From NCBI RefSeq assembly GCF_000024185.1, contig NC_013790.1, forward strand, positions 767,501-831,500: a DNA stretch of 64,000 nt, given 5' to 3'. Position 1 is the stretch's first letter; each line of letters opens with the position of its first letter. The translations under genes and the position numbers were made by a program. The notes under the pieces were generated by a model, which worked only from the letters and a program-made list of their open reading frames with translations, was not told the DNA's origin and searched no databases. The DNA is from Methanobrevibacter ruminantium M1. GTDB taxonomy: Archaea > Methanobacteriota > Methanobacteria > Methanobacteriales > Methanobacteriaceae. This document shows positions 53,199 through 63,073 of the stretch, one piece after another.

Positions 53199-55295
53199 TT
53201 ATAATCTTAAGGATAATGCTCTTTTCAGCTCTTCAGTAGTCATTTCAGTAATGAATGTTTCATCAACGCTTATTGCCTTTTCAGCTAAATCCAATTTGGT
53301 CTTAATGATTGAATCAATTTCTTCCTCAAGAGTTCCTTTTGTTATAAATCTATAAACCATAACATCCTTTTCCTGTCCTATCCTATGTACCCTGTCTGTG
53401 GCCTGGTTTTCCACTGCAGGATTCCACCATAGGTCATAGTGAATCACATTTGAAGCTGCAGTGAGATTCAAACCCACTCCTCCTGTCTTAAGGGTTGCAA
53501 TCAATATCTTATAGTTGTCATCTTCCTGGAATCTGTCTATTATCTCTGCCTTTTCGTTTCTGCTTTGTGAGCCGTGGAGGAAAAGAACCTCTCTTTTAAG
53601 TTTTTTTGAAACAAGATCTTGAATTATCTCTCCCATCTTAACGTACTGGGTGAAAATCAAGACCTTCTCATCCATATCCATTATATTTTCCAGAATTGTG
53701 ATTAAGAGTTCCATCTTACCTGATTCTTTGATTTTTGGTTTGCCTGAGCCTAAAAACTGTGCAGGGTGGTTGCAAGTTTGCTTTAGGGAAGTTATTGTCT
53801 TTAGGATGGTTCCCCTTCTTTCAATTCCTTTGAGTTCATCTATCTCTTCAAATATTCCATCTAAGACAGCATTGTATAGCTTTATCTGTTTTTTGCTAAG
53901 GCTTGCATAGATATCGTTTACAATCCTATCAGGCAGTTCTCCCTTGATTTGCTCATCGGTCTTAAGTCTTCTCATTACAAATGGTTTTGTTATTGCAAGA
54001 AAGTTCTCAAGGGATCTTTCATCTTCCAGCCTTTCAATTCTAAAGACATAGCTATCCTTAAAGTCACTGAGGCTTGAGAGGTATCCCTTATTTGTAAAGT
54101 CAAATATTGACCAATAGTCTGTGAGTCTGTTTTCGATTGGAGTTCCAGTCAATGCTATCTTATTGTATGCATTAACCTCCTTAATCGCTTTTGTCTGCTG
54201 TGTATGTGGGCTCTTAATGTTTTGGGCCTCATCAATTATGTATAAAAACCATTCCTTATCTAAGAAAAGGTCTAAATCATTCCGAATAACTCCATATGAG
54301 CTTAGTACAATGTCATAGTCTTCCAATGGAAATCTTCTGTTTGTGCCGTGATAGATGTAATATGATAGTTCTGGGGTGAATTTCCTAATCTCATGTTCCC
54401 AATTTGAAATCAGGGTTGGGGGAACGACAATCAGGCTTGGTCTTTCTTCAAGCAATCCTTTTTCCTTAAAATATAGGATTGCAGTTAAGACTTGGAGGGT
54501 TTTACCTAAACCCATATCATCTGCCAATATGGATCCAAAGCCAGATCTTATGTTTTGCACAAGCCATGAATAGCCAATCTTTTGATAGGTCCTCAATTCA
54601 CCCTTTAATGTCCTTGGAACCTCATAAACCCTTGAAGGATTTATAAGTCTCTTTAAGTTTTCCCCCACTTCAAATTTAAAGCCATCTATCTCTTCGGATA
54701 ATGCCAATTTTAGTATTTCGCTATTTTCAGTGGTTTTTAAAAGTGAGGATGCGTAGAATTTTATATCAAGGAACTCATTCCTATTAAGTATGAAGAAGTA
54801 ATTTCTGGTTATTAGGATTTCCTTATTGTTTTCTGTTTGCTTGTCAAAGTCTCTTAAGGCAATTCTTCCTTTGTTTAATCTCACTATCCATTTGATTCTG
54901 TTTAGTTTTTTTAAAGAGAATTCATTTTCCTTTAAATCAGTATCCATGATAAGTTTCAAATCGCTTTCTATAATCTCTTTTGATGAGATAAGCTCTGCAT
55001 TATTGTCCCTTAGGATAGGTTTAATGTTTAGGGCGAATTTTATGAATGCCTTTTTGTCCATTTGGATTTTTTCATATCTTGTATTTTCTATTGCAAATTG
55101 GTCGAATAAGTCATATATCCTGCCGATATCTTCTAATTCCTTATCACTTGCTTCTTTAATTGTGAAAATATTATCTTTTAGGTTCTTTTCACTGGCATTG
55201 CCTTCTCTTCTTATTTTTATTTCACATTCCAAATCATCATTGATGATTAGGAGATATTTGAAATCTGATTGATGTTCTTGATAGCGATTTTCCAT
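53199..55295 (-). CDS. SNF2/RapA-family helicase-like ATPase
   Basis: A 698-residue Swi2/Snf2 ATPase. Walker A is ADDMGLGKTLQVL (near 259-271), motif II is IDEAQNIKSPHTQQ, motif III is ALTGTPIENRL, and motifs V-VI are TGGVGLNLTAASNVIHYD and ATDRVHRIGQEKD. The N-terminal 230 residues carry the SNF2-associated region seen in bacterial and archaeal HepA-type proteins. No SWIM zinc finger is seen. Such proteins translocate on duplex DNA, often to remodel protein-DNA complexes. In the coiled-coil histone neighbourhood this is intriguing, but no operon connects them. Confidence 0.92.
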   Translation of the reverse strand: MENRYQEHQSDFKYLLIINDDLECEIKIRREGNASEKNLKDNIFTIKEASDKELEDIGRIYDLFDQFAIENTRYEKIQMDKKAFIKFALNIKPILRDNNAELISSKEIIESDLKLIMDTDLKENEFSLKKLNRIKWIVRLNKGRIALRDFDKQTENNKEILITRNYFFILNRNEFLDIKFYASSLLKTTENSEILKLALSEEIDGFKFEVGENLKRLINPSRVYEVPRTLKGELRTYQKIGYSWLVQNIRSGFGSILADDMGLGKTLQVLTAILYFKEKGLLEERPSLIVVPPTLISNWEHEIRKFTPELSYYIYHGTNRRFPLEDYDIVLSSYGVIRNDLDLFLDKEWFLYIIDEAQNIKSPHTQQTKAIKEVNAYNKIALTGTPIENRLTDYWSIFDFTNKGYLSSLSDFKDSYVFRIERLEDERSLENFLAITKPFVMRRLKTDEQIKGELPDRIVNDIYASLSKKQIKLYNAVLDGIFEEIDELKGIERRGTILKTITSLKQTCNHPAQFLGSGKPKIKESGKMELLITILENIMDMDEKVLIFTQYVKMGEIIQDLVSKKLKREVLFLHGSQSRNEKAEIIDRFQEDDNYKILIATLKTGGVGLNLTAASNVIHYDLWWNPAVENQATDRVHRIGQEKDVMVYRFITKGTLEEEIDSIIKTKLDLAEKAISVDETFITEMTTEELKRALSLRL

Positions 55296-55901
55296 ATGAT
55301 TAGATATGATTTTAAATGTATTAAATTTTTCAACTTCTGATTTTATTATGATTAAAAAAATGGCTTCTGTCTAATTGATTTTTCAACATTTTATTTTAAT
55401 AATTCCCATAAAAAATCATAATTTAAAAAGGGTTTTTTCTTATTTAATAAAGCATTAAAATTATTGACTTTAGATATGATAATTCATATAGTGTAAGTTC
55501 TAACTTAACAAATTATTAATCATAAAATCAATATTATGCGATATCTTTATATATTCCTTTAAACAAATATATCATTACATCTAGATATGTAAATGAATTT
55601 TTGGATTTTTTTAAAGTTTTTATTAAAAAATCATTTAATCTAAAATTTTAAAATTTTAATTCAATTACTTATCATGATTTATATGAGAATTAAATAAATT
55701 TTATTAATATTTTATTTTCAGTGAAATTCTTATAGATTTCGGATGAAAATTTTGAAAATTTTCTTAAGATCTTTTATAAGTTTTGCTGATTTGTGGAGTA
55801 TTGTTTTTAAAATATCATTCTTTATAGATATTTTTATGAATTGCATTGCATTGCGAGTTGAATTAATAAAATTATTTAATTTCTATTATGGAGTCGTAAA
55901 T
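55296..55901. other. Long spacer upstream of the histone gene
   Basis: About 600 bp between divergent genes. Frame 55743-55901 is open but looks like leader sequence (Phe/Ile-rich, no SD). TATA-like CTTTATATATTCC lies near 55542-55554. A run TAATTAAATTTT-type sequence fills most of the rest. No gene is called. Confidence 0.55.
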
Positions 55902-56336
55902 ATGGCTGAAGATGAAAAAATCGAAGAAATCGAAGAAATCGAAGACAAAGAGGAAGAAAACTTACCTTTTGCTAAAGCAGAAGTAGTTCGTTTAATGAAA
56001 GAAAACCTCGATGATGACAAGATGATTAGGGAAAGAGTTAAAGTTGAAATGAACAAGTTCTTAGGAGACATTCTTAAACAAGTATGTGAACAACTTAACG
56101 ATTATCCTTACACTACCATTGAGTATGAAATGCTTAAGGAGTCAATCTATCCATACACTAACATTAAAAGGATTAACCAAGAAAAAGAAAGAATTTTATT
56201 ACACTTAAATGCTATTAAAGCAGACTGTGATGCATTAGCTATGGATGTTGAAAAGACTCTCAAATTAAAAGATGTTGCAGATGAAGATGCATTCACTCCT
56301 TTATCTGAAGCACAAGATGAAGAAATGGATGAATAA
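55902..56336 (+). CDS. Histone-fold protein with C-terminal coiled coil (CC-histone type)
   Basis: A 144-residue protein. An acidic N-terminus (1-20) is followed by a histone-like fold: [16 protein letters not shown] (21-36, alpha1), [20 protein letters not shown] (40-59, alpha2) and [13 protein letters not shown] (71-83, alpha3). Then come a long helix (88-122) suited to a coiled coil, and an acidic tail. Canonical archaeal histones are about 67 residues and carry an R-x-T pair before alpha3, here replaced by YTT. Long CC histones are known from surveys of Methanobacteriales. ATG 55902 follows GGAGTCGT; the 53-codon upstream extension is rejected. Confidence 0.7.
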   Translation: MAEDEKIEEIEEIEDKEEENLPFAKAEVVRLMKENLDDDKMIRERVKVEMNKFLGDILKQVCEQLNDYPYTTIEYEMLKESIYPYTNIKRINQEKERILLHLNAIKADCDALAMDVEKTLKLKDVADEDAFTPLSEAQDEEMDE

Positions 56337-56635
56337 TTCTTCTTCTCTTACTTTTTTTTATTTTTTATAATTTTATCTACTTTTAGTAATTATTTTTTAT
56401 TTTAACCTATTTTAGGACTATTTTTTTATTATCACTACTTTTTAGGGCTTTTTTTACTTTCAGAATTTTCAGATTTATTTTTATTTAAATTTTAAATATT
56501 GCAAAAAGTAATTAATATTGAAAAAAAGTAATTAAATATCACAAAAAAGTAATTAAATCATTAAAAAAAAGAAGAAAAAAATGAAGATTTAATTGTGTAG
56601 AGATATAAAAATCTTCATTTGTTGTATGGGTGGTT
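56337..56635. repeat. Spacer with T-rich terminator and AAAAAGTAATTAA repeats
   Basis: T-rich runs directly after the histone gene (56340-56400) probably terminate it. Between 56500 and 56565, CAAAAAGTAATTAA-type units recur three times. No gene is present. Confidence 0.65.
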
Positions 56636-57192
56636 TTATCTGCTGTATATGTAATTTGCAACGGCTATGGCTCCTAAAATAAAAGTCACTATATAGCCTA
56701 AAACTGCAATTAAAGGCATGTCAAATAACATTGGCCCTCTATTGATGGTCATAGTTATTGAAGAGCTCATCAGAAGGGCTGCAATTATAACAACCAATGA
56801 AAACTTGCTTACAATATGGTCGATTCTGTCAATTTCAAAGCGAAGCTTCATATCTCCATTGTTTATCTTATGAACGCTGTTTGTTAAAAGTGGAGGAAGT
56901 GTCTTAAGCATGTTCTTATAATAAACCAAACTGCCTTTTTTGTTTGAAAGAGATTCCTTAATGTTCATTCTTTCTTCCATTACCTCTTTGACTATCGGTT
57001 CGATGGAAGCCATGACATCTATTTTAGGATCTAATGTGGTGGCAACAGATTCAATCATGGATATTCCTCTAGCCATTGAAACGAACTCATTAGGCAGAAT
57101 GACATTATAATCCTGCATAAGGTCTAGCAATTTAGTCAATGCTTCATTCAATCCACGGGAATCCTGTGCAAAATACCTGAATAATAAATCTC
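56636..57192 (-). pseudogene. UbiB/AarF-family kinase-like gene, C-terminal remnant cut by IS copy 2
   Basis: The minus frame encodes the C-terminal 180 or so residues of a UbiB/ABC1-type atypical kinase: YFAQDSRGLNEALTKLLDLM, then YNVILPNEFVSMARGISMIE, SVATTLDPKIDVMASIEPIV and two C-terminal membrane spans (VVIIAALLMSSSITM; LGYIVTFILGAIAVANYI). The frame stays open upstream of the annotated TTG (57151) up to the IS border, so the coding sequence once continued. The kinase core (Walker-like loop, KxGQ, DFG) is missing. I found no matching 5' part beyond the IS. UbiB proteins are linked to isoprenoid quinone or lipid metabolism. Confidence 0.85.
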
Positions 57193-58453
57193 TTTAGGGG
57201 CCTGAATTTTTTTATGTATAAATCGTTCAGATTTTCTATATTTTTATTCATTACCCTATAAAAATGTATTTATTTCTAAAAATACAATTGTATTATTAGT
57301 TATATAAAAAAATAGGTCTTTAATATCGTTAAATTTAAATAATATGCTTTACAAATATATTATTGGCGATAATAATGAAGCATAGATTAAATTTAGATAA
57401 TAAAGACCCAAATTATATTTTGTTGAAAGAAATATTTAAAATTATGGATTCTAGAAAATCCAAAAGTATATTAGCATCCTATGGATTTAAAAACTTAAAT
57501 AGAACAATATTTACTTTTAAAATTATATTTATAAGTATGTTCTTTGGAATTGACATTCCATTCATTTTAAACGAGCTTAAATCCAAAAAAGAACTTCGCA
57601 AATACTTTAATATTTCTGAAGTTTTGACTGCAGATCAAGTTTATAAAATTTTTTCAGAAATAAACTCTGAAAAACTTATAAAATGTTTAAACAGAATCTT
57701 AAACTCAAGGAATATGGTTAAAAGAAGAGGAAAAAAAACTTTTATTGTTGATGCGACCCCAGTGGACGTAGATATTAATTTCCACAGAAATAAAAAGACT
57801 AAAGAACATCTGGAAAAAATTAATCTCAAATGGAGTTATTCATCCTCTAAAGGTTATTATATTGGATTTAAAGCAACTGTTGTATTAGATTATGATTCTA
57901 TGAATCCTGTTTGTATTTTAGTCCACTCTGGAGCTCCAAACGATGCAAAACTTTTCGAAGAAATTTTAGAAAACCTTCAAAAAAGACGAATAATCAGAAA
58001 AGGAGACACATTAATCTTTGATAAAGGATATTACAGCTAAAAAAACTATCAAATCGGAATCAGCAAATACAAAATCATTCCTTTTATTTTTCCAAAAGAA
58101 AAATTCAGCAGAACCCGATTGGATGACATTTTAACTTATCCACTAGCCGTATTTAACAAAACAAAGAGAATAATGAAAGAAAAAAGATTATACAACAGTT
58201 TAAAAATGGAATTAATGAAAAAAAAATAGATTCATGGGAAAAATTTAAACCAATAAGGGGCAAAATAGAAGATTTTTTCAAATTATTAAAACAAGGCTTG
58301 AATATGAGAGAAATCCACAAATATACTCCAAAATCAGTAGAAAAAACCGTTTATCTAAATGTATTTTTGGGAGCACTGATTATATCACAAGGATTTTACT
58401 CAAAAACGACCATACAACAATTATCTGAAAACTAAAATCGTCAGGCCCCTAAA
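57193..58453 (+). mobile_element. Insertion sequence, copy 2 (degenerate)
   Basis: A 1,261-bp copy of the element at 3751-5010 in opposite orientation, with the same TTTAGGGGCCTGA termini (57193-57205 and complement 58441-58453). Sequence is nearly identical; I saw five differences, including an in-frame stop, a 2-base insertion and a 1-base deletion in the leader. It interrupts the UbiB-family gene. No target-site duplication is recognisable. Confidence 0.92.
57363..58435 (+). pseudogene. Transposase of IS copy 2, disrupted
   Basis: It is almost identical to the intact transposase at 3769-4839, but a TAT to TAA change creates a stop at 58038-58040, directly after FDKGYYS, near codon 226. 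An A-run has grown from seven to nine (58208-58216), shifting the frame after ELMKK. The catalytic Glu lies beyond both lesions, so no active protein is expected. It may still be mobilised in trans by copy 1. Confidence 0.92.
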
Positions 58454-58742
58454 TAATTGTCTTGATTTGTTATAGGAATATCTTTTCTCTTTAATTTCTC
58501 TTTTTTTACCAACATTTTTTTATTTTTAGGCTTCTTTTAGTTTTTTCTATTTTTTTATTATTTTTTGCAGTTGAGGAAATAGTTGTGATGGGGTTAAATA
58601 GCCTATGAAAAATAGTTTGTATGCTTTATGGTGGAGTTCTATGAATAAAATAGTATCTTCACTTTTAATGGTGGTAAAAAATAAAATAAAATAAAATGTT
58701 TTTTATTCAGTTTTTTTTAACTAAATAATTTAAAAGACTTTT
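58454..58742. other. Spacer right of IS copy 2
   Basis: About 290 bp with no gene. A short minus frame reading into the IS (MLVKKEKLKRKDIPITNQDN, ending inside the terminal repeat) could be a remnant of the interrupted region, but it does not look like a UbiB N-terminus. Confidence 0.45.
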
Positions 58743-59090
58743 TTAAAGCTTTTCAATAAACATTTTATTATTATACTCATAAGCAAAAGCTTCCTGTTCC
58801 AATATTTTATTGTTCTTTTTAAACCATTTTTTAAATATTCTGTCTGGAAACTCCTGATTTTCTTTTGCTAAGCGTTCAGTTGATACAAAGATGCTTATTA
58901 AAATCTCTGTTAAGAATCTATATTTATAATATGTTTCTATATTTGTCATATATAGACTGTCATATCCGTTTTGATAGAATTCGTCTATTAATTCATCAAG
59001 AATGTCATCCATATCAATAGGGATTAATTCTTCATCTTTGTATTTATAAAGTGGAACATGAAAAACATATTTCTTATTTAATTCTATCAT
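58743..59090 (-). CDS. Hypothetical protein
   Basis: A 115-residue soluble protein starting MIELNKKYVFHVPLYKYKDE. It mixes an N-terminal beta part with helices (MDDILDELIDEFYQNGYDSL; LTEILISIFVSTERLAKE) and ends AFAYEYNNKMFIEKL. It has many Tyr and Phe. A good SD (AGTGTGGAGAA) precedes the ATG at 59090. I do not recognise a family. It stands alone between IS copy 2 and the ZPR1-type gene. Confidence 0.65.
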   Translation of the reverse strand: MIELNKKYVFHVPLYKYKDEELIPIDMDDILDELIDEFYQNGYDSLYMTNIETYYKYRFLTEILISIFVSTERLAKENQEFPDRIFKKWFKKNNKILEQEAFAYEYNNKMFIEKL

Positions 59091-59338
59091 TTCTCCACAC
59101 TCCTAAAATTTAAGCATTTTTTTTACTTTTAAGTTTTAATTAATTTTAAATCTTTTTTTAAACTTATATAAATATTATTATTCTTTTATTAATTTGTTTA
59201 AGTGTTTTCTTGATTTTATTGGTGAAATCTTATTTTTTTTTAAGAATTTTTTATGATTTTTTGATGAAATCTATTTTGAGTATTTTGTTTTTTTTTAAGG
59301 TCTAATTTATTTATTAAGTTATTTTCTTTACTTAAGCA

Positions 59339-59938
59339 TTATTGTTCATCATCAATAACAGTAAAGCCTGTTTTCAAGTTCTTTAACTCTTCATCGCTTA
59401 AAGGCTCGCTCTTTGCACGAACGTCCATGATTTTGCTCTGTCCAAAGGGATCTTCAATAAGTAGGAGGGTTTCCAATTCTCCAGCAAGGACTTGATTTAT
59501 CTTATCTAGAACTGCATTTGCATTCTTTTGGGACTCCTCATCATCAAACATTCTTAATGCACTTTCTGTGGCTTGCTTGAATCTTATAAGAACTCCTTCC
59601 ACATTTGAGATGTATCCTTCGGATTTTGGGCCAGGTTCTACCTTTATTCCGATTTCTGGCAGTGAAACTGTGGCAGATTGGGATCTGACCACCCTTGAAT
59701 TCAATGATTTCTTTGTAATTATCAGGCTATGCTTTGCAGGATCCTTCTGTTCGGTTGTTATAATGTCGCTATGGCGAAATCCGCATTTTTCACATTGGAT
59801 TGTGGATTCCACTATCTCTCCAAAATAGGCAAGCTCGTGAGTTTGAGTGATGTAATTAGCTGTTTTATTGCCTCCGCATACTGGACAGTCCATTTTGATT
59901 ATTGCTTGTTTTCCAGTTATAATATCATCCTTAGTCAT
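59339..59938 (-). CDS. ZPR1-type zinc finger protein
   Basis: A 199-residue archaeal ZPR1 homologue. One zinc finger C18-x2-C21...C49-x2-C52 ([10 protein letters not shown] ... [13 protein letters not shown]) is followed by the ZPR1 beta domain ([39 protein letters not shown]). Eukaryotic ZPR1 has two such modules and binds eEF1A; archaeal forms have one. A role as EF1A chaperone is plausible here. An SD-like CGAGGATAAAAA precedes the ATG. Confidence 0.88.
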   Translation of the reverse strand: MTKDDIITGKQAIIKMDCPVCGGNKTANYITQTHELAYFGEIVESTIQCEKCGFRHSDIITTEQKDPAKHSLIITKKSLNSRVVRSQSATVSLPEIGIKVEPGPKSEGYISNVEGVLIRFKQATESALRMFDDEESQKNANAVLDKINQVLAGELETLLLIEDPFGQSKIMDVRAKSEPLSDEELKNLKTGFTVIDDEQ

Positions 59939-59989
59939 TTTTTATCCTCGTAAATTATGATTTGTTCTTGTTTTGGTCTTTAATTTCTT

Positions 59990-60168
59990 TTTGATTTAAT
60001 AAGTTTGAATTTTTTTTTAATTCTACAATCTTTTGGTTTTTTTGGTTTAATAAGTTTGAATTTTTTTTTTTAATTCTACAATCTTTTGGTTTTTTTGGTT
60101 TAATAAGTTTGAATTTTTTTTTTAATTCTACAATCTTTTGGTTTTTTTGGTTTAATAAGTTTGAAAGT
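59990..60168. repeat. 52-bp tandem repeat between the ZPR1 and 2-phosphoglycerate kinase genes
   Basis: The unit, TTTAATAAGTTTGAATTTTT followed by TTAATTCTACAATCTTTTGG and TTTTTTTGG, occurs three times plus a partial fourth. Copies differ only in the length of a T-run (9-11), which points to slippage. Confidence 0.9.
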
Positions 60169-60178
60169 TTTTCTAATT

Positions 60179-61126
60179 TTACATATCTTCTTTAAAGAGC
60201 AAACCTTCCTTATCAAGGTCATTTTTAATTTTTTCAATTGTTTCATTATTTATTGCACAAATGCGATATGCTCTATAGTCAGTTAAACTATAAAGTTCTT
60301 TAAGTTCTTCCTTTTTCTCTGGGAACTTATTCAGGTTCTTTATAAACTTATCATATTCCCTTATCTCGCTTACATCTATCTTTCTTATGAGAGGCTCTTT
60401 AAATCCCTTGATCGGATAGGAGATATTCTTTATGCTTCCGCTGTATCTGTCTAATATGATTTCTCCTACCTTATCCAATTCATCAACTGTGTTTTTCAGA
60501 TATATTGTTTCACAGGTTTCATTAATGTAGGATAGCATCTTCTTGACGGTTGATTCAATCTCATAGCTTTTTATGATTGGAACATTATGCTTTTGAGCCT
60601 GTTCTATAAGATGGTCGTGGATTATTCTGTTTTCCTTAAAGTAGTCTAGCTGCTTTCCTCCCCTTCTTATTTCCATGGCTCTTTTTACAAATCGGTTCTT
60701 GTGGTCCTCCTCATCGGAGCTTAATATGAAGAAAAAGACCGATGCCTTGTCTGTAAACTGTTCTATGTCAATAAAGCCGGGTATTAAATGAACCCCTTCT
60801 AGTATAATGTCATCATGGTCCTTTATTGCCCTATCGATTACCCTTTCTACTGCTGGAAGCACAAATGATGCATGCTCTTCAAATCCTGCATTGATAAGCT
60901 CTGCTTGGTTTTTGTAATTTTCCTGATTTCTAAGGCTGGAATATGCATTGTAGGATGATGAGTGAAGGGCTGGAGCATATTCCTTTCCTATGATTCCTCT
61001 AACTACTTCTCTTATAAAATCGGTTTCCACCAAGTGCTTAATGTTTAATGTTTTTGCAAGTTCAGCTGCAACTGTGGATTTTCCTATCCCTGAAGCGCTT
61101 CCTATGAGAATTACATATGGTTTCAT
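60179..61126 (-). CDS. pgk2: 2-phosphoglycerate kinase
   Basis: A 315-residue P-loop kinase that phosphorylates 2-phosphoglycerate to 2,3-bisphosphoglycerate, the first step to cyclic 2,3-diphosphoglycerate in Methanobacteriales. The P-loop GSASGIGKST lies at 8-17, VETDFIREVVRGI contains the conserved acidic pair, and ILEGVHLIPGFID is the substrate-side motif, followed by RFVKRAMEIRRGGKQLDYF. The length fits the archaeal enzyme. The cyclase gene was not found in this window. It starts at ATG 61126, close to a GGTGATTAA SD. Confidence 0.92.
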   Translation of the reverse strand: MKPYVILIGSASGIGKSTVAAELAKTLNIKHLVETDFIREVVRGIIGKEYAPALHSSSYNAYSSLRNQENYKNQAELINAGFEEHASFVLPAVERVIDRAIKDHDDIILEGVHLIPGFIDIEQFTDKASVFFFILSSDEEDHKNRFVKRAMEIRRGGKQLDYFKENRIIHDHLIEQAQKHNVPIIKSYEIESTVKKMLSYINETCETIYLKNTVDELDKVGEIILDRYSGSIKNISYPIKGFKEPLIRKIDVSEIREYDKFIKNLNKFPEKKEELKELYSLTDYRAYRICAINNETIEKIKNDLDKEGLLFKEDM

Positions 61127-61642
61127 TTAATCACCTTTTTAGGCTAATTGTCATTTTTTCATTCCATTTTTTTATTATATTTATTGTTTTATTTATTTAA
61201 AACTATCTTAAATCTTTGTGCTTTGTTTGAAACTATCTTGGTTTTTTCTTCTTTGGCTTGTTTTCTTATTTAAAATTTTCATAAGAATGTTCATTTTTTC
61301 TTATTTTATCTAAGGAATTTTTAAAAAAAATTGTCCAATAATAAGAATCTTTATTAATAATAATAAATATATAATTACACTAGGATAAATTATATAATGT
61401 TGTATGTTGTATTTTTGCATTGCATTGTGTGTTTTTTAAATACGATATTAATTATTATAATTTCAAAATATTAATTTAGAATTTAATCAAAACTTATTTG
61501 ATTTTAGAGATTTTAAATTAGTTTCTTTATTTGTCTAATTTAATCTTCTTTAGTCAAATCCCCTTATTGATTTTTCTTTTAATTAATATTTTAGTTTTAT
61601 CTATCAATCAATTTTATTATTTATTGTTTAAGGAGTGATTAC
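61127..61642. other. Divergent promoter spacer
   Basis: About 515 bp with no gene. It is AT-rich, with TGTTGTATGTTGTATTTTTG and similar short repeats near 61398-61420. Confidence 0.5.
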
Positions 61643-62695
61643 TTGTATTCTATAACTTCAGTTGAGGATCTTCAAGAACTCAATCCATATGTGATTATCG
61701 GATGTGGCGGAGGCGGAGAGAAATTCTCCAATCTTGAAGGTATTGAAACAGTTGGTTTTCTAGACGATAATCCTGAAAAGCAAGGAAAACTATTCTGTGG
61801 TTTAGAAGTAGCATCAAATTTATCTGATTTATTTGAATCAACTGATGCAAATACAGTTGCTGTCATGTTGCCTATTGGCGCTGAAGGCGCAGCATTGAAA
61901 TATGCAGTTGAAGCATTGGCAAATGGCAAGAATGCAGTTGTTTCATTTAGATCATTATCTTTATGTGAAAATGAGTCTTTATTAAAATTAGCAAGTCAAA
62001 ATGATGTAGTTATTAAGGAAATTAGTCCAAGATTGGATGTAGTTCGTGAAATCTGTGGTACAGCACCTGAAAAATGCTGTGAAGTGCTTCCTAAGATTTC
62101 TTATGAACCAAAAGCTAAAGTTGTCTTTGTTGGTGGAACTTCCCAAGAGTGTGGAAAGAGGACAACTACCAAGTCTCTTGGTATTGAAGCCGAAAAGAGA
62201 GGCATGAAGGCTGCTGTCATTTCCACTGATGAGATGGGATTGGAAAAGCCTACTGTATTTAACTTTAGGGCAGGAAGCTTGTCAGCTATGGATATTCCTT
62301 CTGCAATTCTCTCATCCATGAAATATGTGGAAGAAAGGGACAGTCCGGACATCATATTCATTGAAGGTCAATCCAGCTTGACTGAAGATGGAAACCCTCA
62401 TCCAAGAGGATTGTCTGCTTGCATATTGATTGGAGCAAATCCTGATGCAGTCATTGTCGGACACAGGCCAAACCACCCATATCGTGAGCCAAGAGGAATC
62501 GATTATGAGGTTAAGGCTATTGAAGCTGTTGTTCCTACAACAAAAGTCGTTGGATTATCTATAAACCTTAGAAATAAGGATGAAGGCATGACTGTGGAAG
62601 ACTTTGAAAAAGAGTATGGATTGCCTGCAGCAGATATGTATGATGGCGGAGCATCTAAGTTATTAGATGCTATTTTAGATTATTTAGATGAATAA
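61643..62695 (+). CDS. DUF1611 / DgcN-family protein
   Basis: A 350-residue protein. It has an N-terminal Rossmann-like part ([33 protein letters not shown]) and a P-loop-like central segment [20 protein letters not shown] (about 157-176). [20 protein letters not shown] and [20 protein letters not shown] follow. This matches DUF1611, whose studied member DgcN N-acetylates D-glutamate. Usually a racemase-like partner (DgcA) is adjacent, but none is seen here. Translation begins at TTG 61643, decided by the SD AAGGAGTGATT immediately upstream. Confidence 0.85.
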   Translation: MYSITSVEDLQELNPYVIIGCGGGGEKFSNLEGIETVGFLDDNPEKQGKLFCGLEVASNLSDLFESTDANTVAVMLPIGAEGAALKYAVEALANGKNAVVSFRSLSLCENESLLKLASQNDVVIKEISPRLDVVREICGTAPEKCCEVLPKISYEPKAKVVFVGGTSQECGKRTTTKSLGIEAEKRGMKAAVISTDEMGLEKPTVFNFRAGSLSAMDIPSAILSSMKYVEERDSPDIIFIEGQSSLTEDGNPHPRGLSACILIGANPDAVIVGHRPNHPYREPRGIDYEVKAIEAVVPTTKVVGLSINLRNKDEGMTVEDFEKEYGLPAADMYDGGASKLLDAILDYLDE

Positions 62696-63073
62696 TTTTA
62701 TTATTCTACTTTTTTTAAGAAATAACTTGTTTATTTCTTTTACTTTTTTTTAGTTTTTTTTAAGCTTTTTTTTATTTTTCTTTTTATTTACTTTTTTTAA
62801 GCTTTTTTATTATATTCTAACGTTTTTTCTATTTTTTTTAAAATAATTAATTTTAGTAATTTATTTTATCACTTGAGAAGTATAAATTCTTTTTTTGGAA
62901 ATATTTAAGTTATTCAAAAAAAGGGTATTGGCTGATAAAAAAGGGGTGTGTCAATATAAAGTCATTGTTCAATAAAAAAGAGAAAATAATAAAGTTTAAG
63001 GAGTTTATTTGCATCCTTAAACTGTGTTTTGATAAAGATTGTTAAAATAGAAAAACATTTATAAAAAGAAAAA
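62696..63073. other. Gene-free spacer with T-rich terminator
   Basis: After the DUF1611 stop come many T-runs (62708-62830), a likely terminator. The rest is AT-rich without a gene. Confidence 0.55.

Noticed and set aside
55743-55901. 53-codon N-terminal extension of the histone-like gene
   Set aside because: No SD, Phe/Ile-rich composition unlike the acidic protein; an SD-like GGAG precedes ATG 55902, where the acidic leader starts.
58454-58560. 5' half of the UbiB gene to the right of IS copy 2
   Set aside because: The short frame there (MLVKKEKLKRKD...) does not resemble a UbiB N-terminus, and the spacer is AT-rich non-coding.
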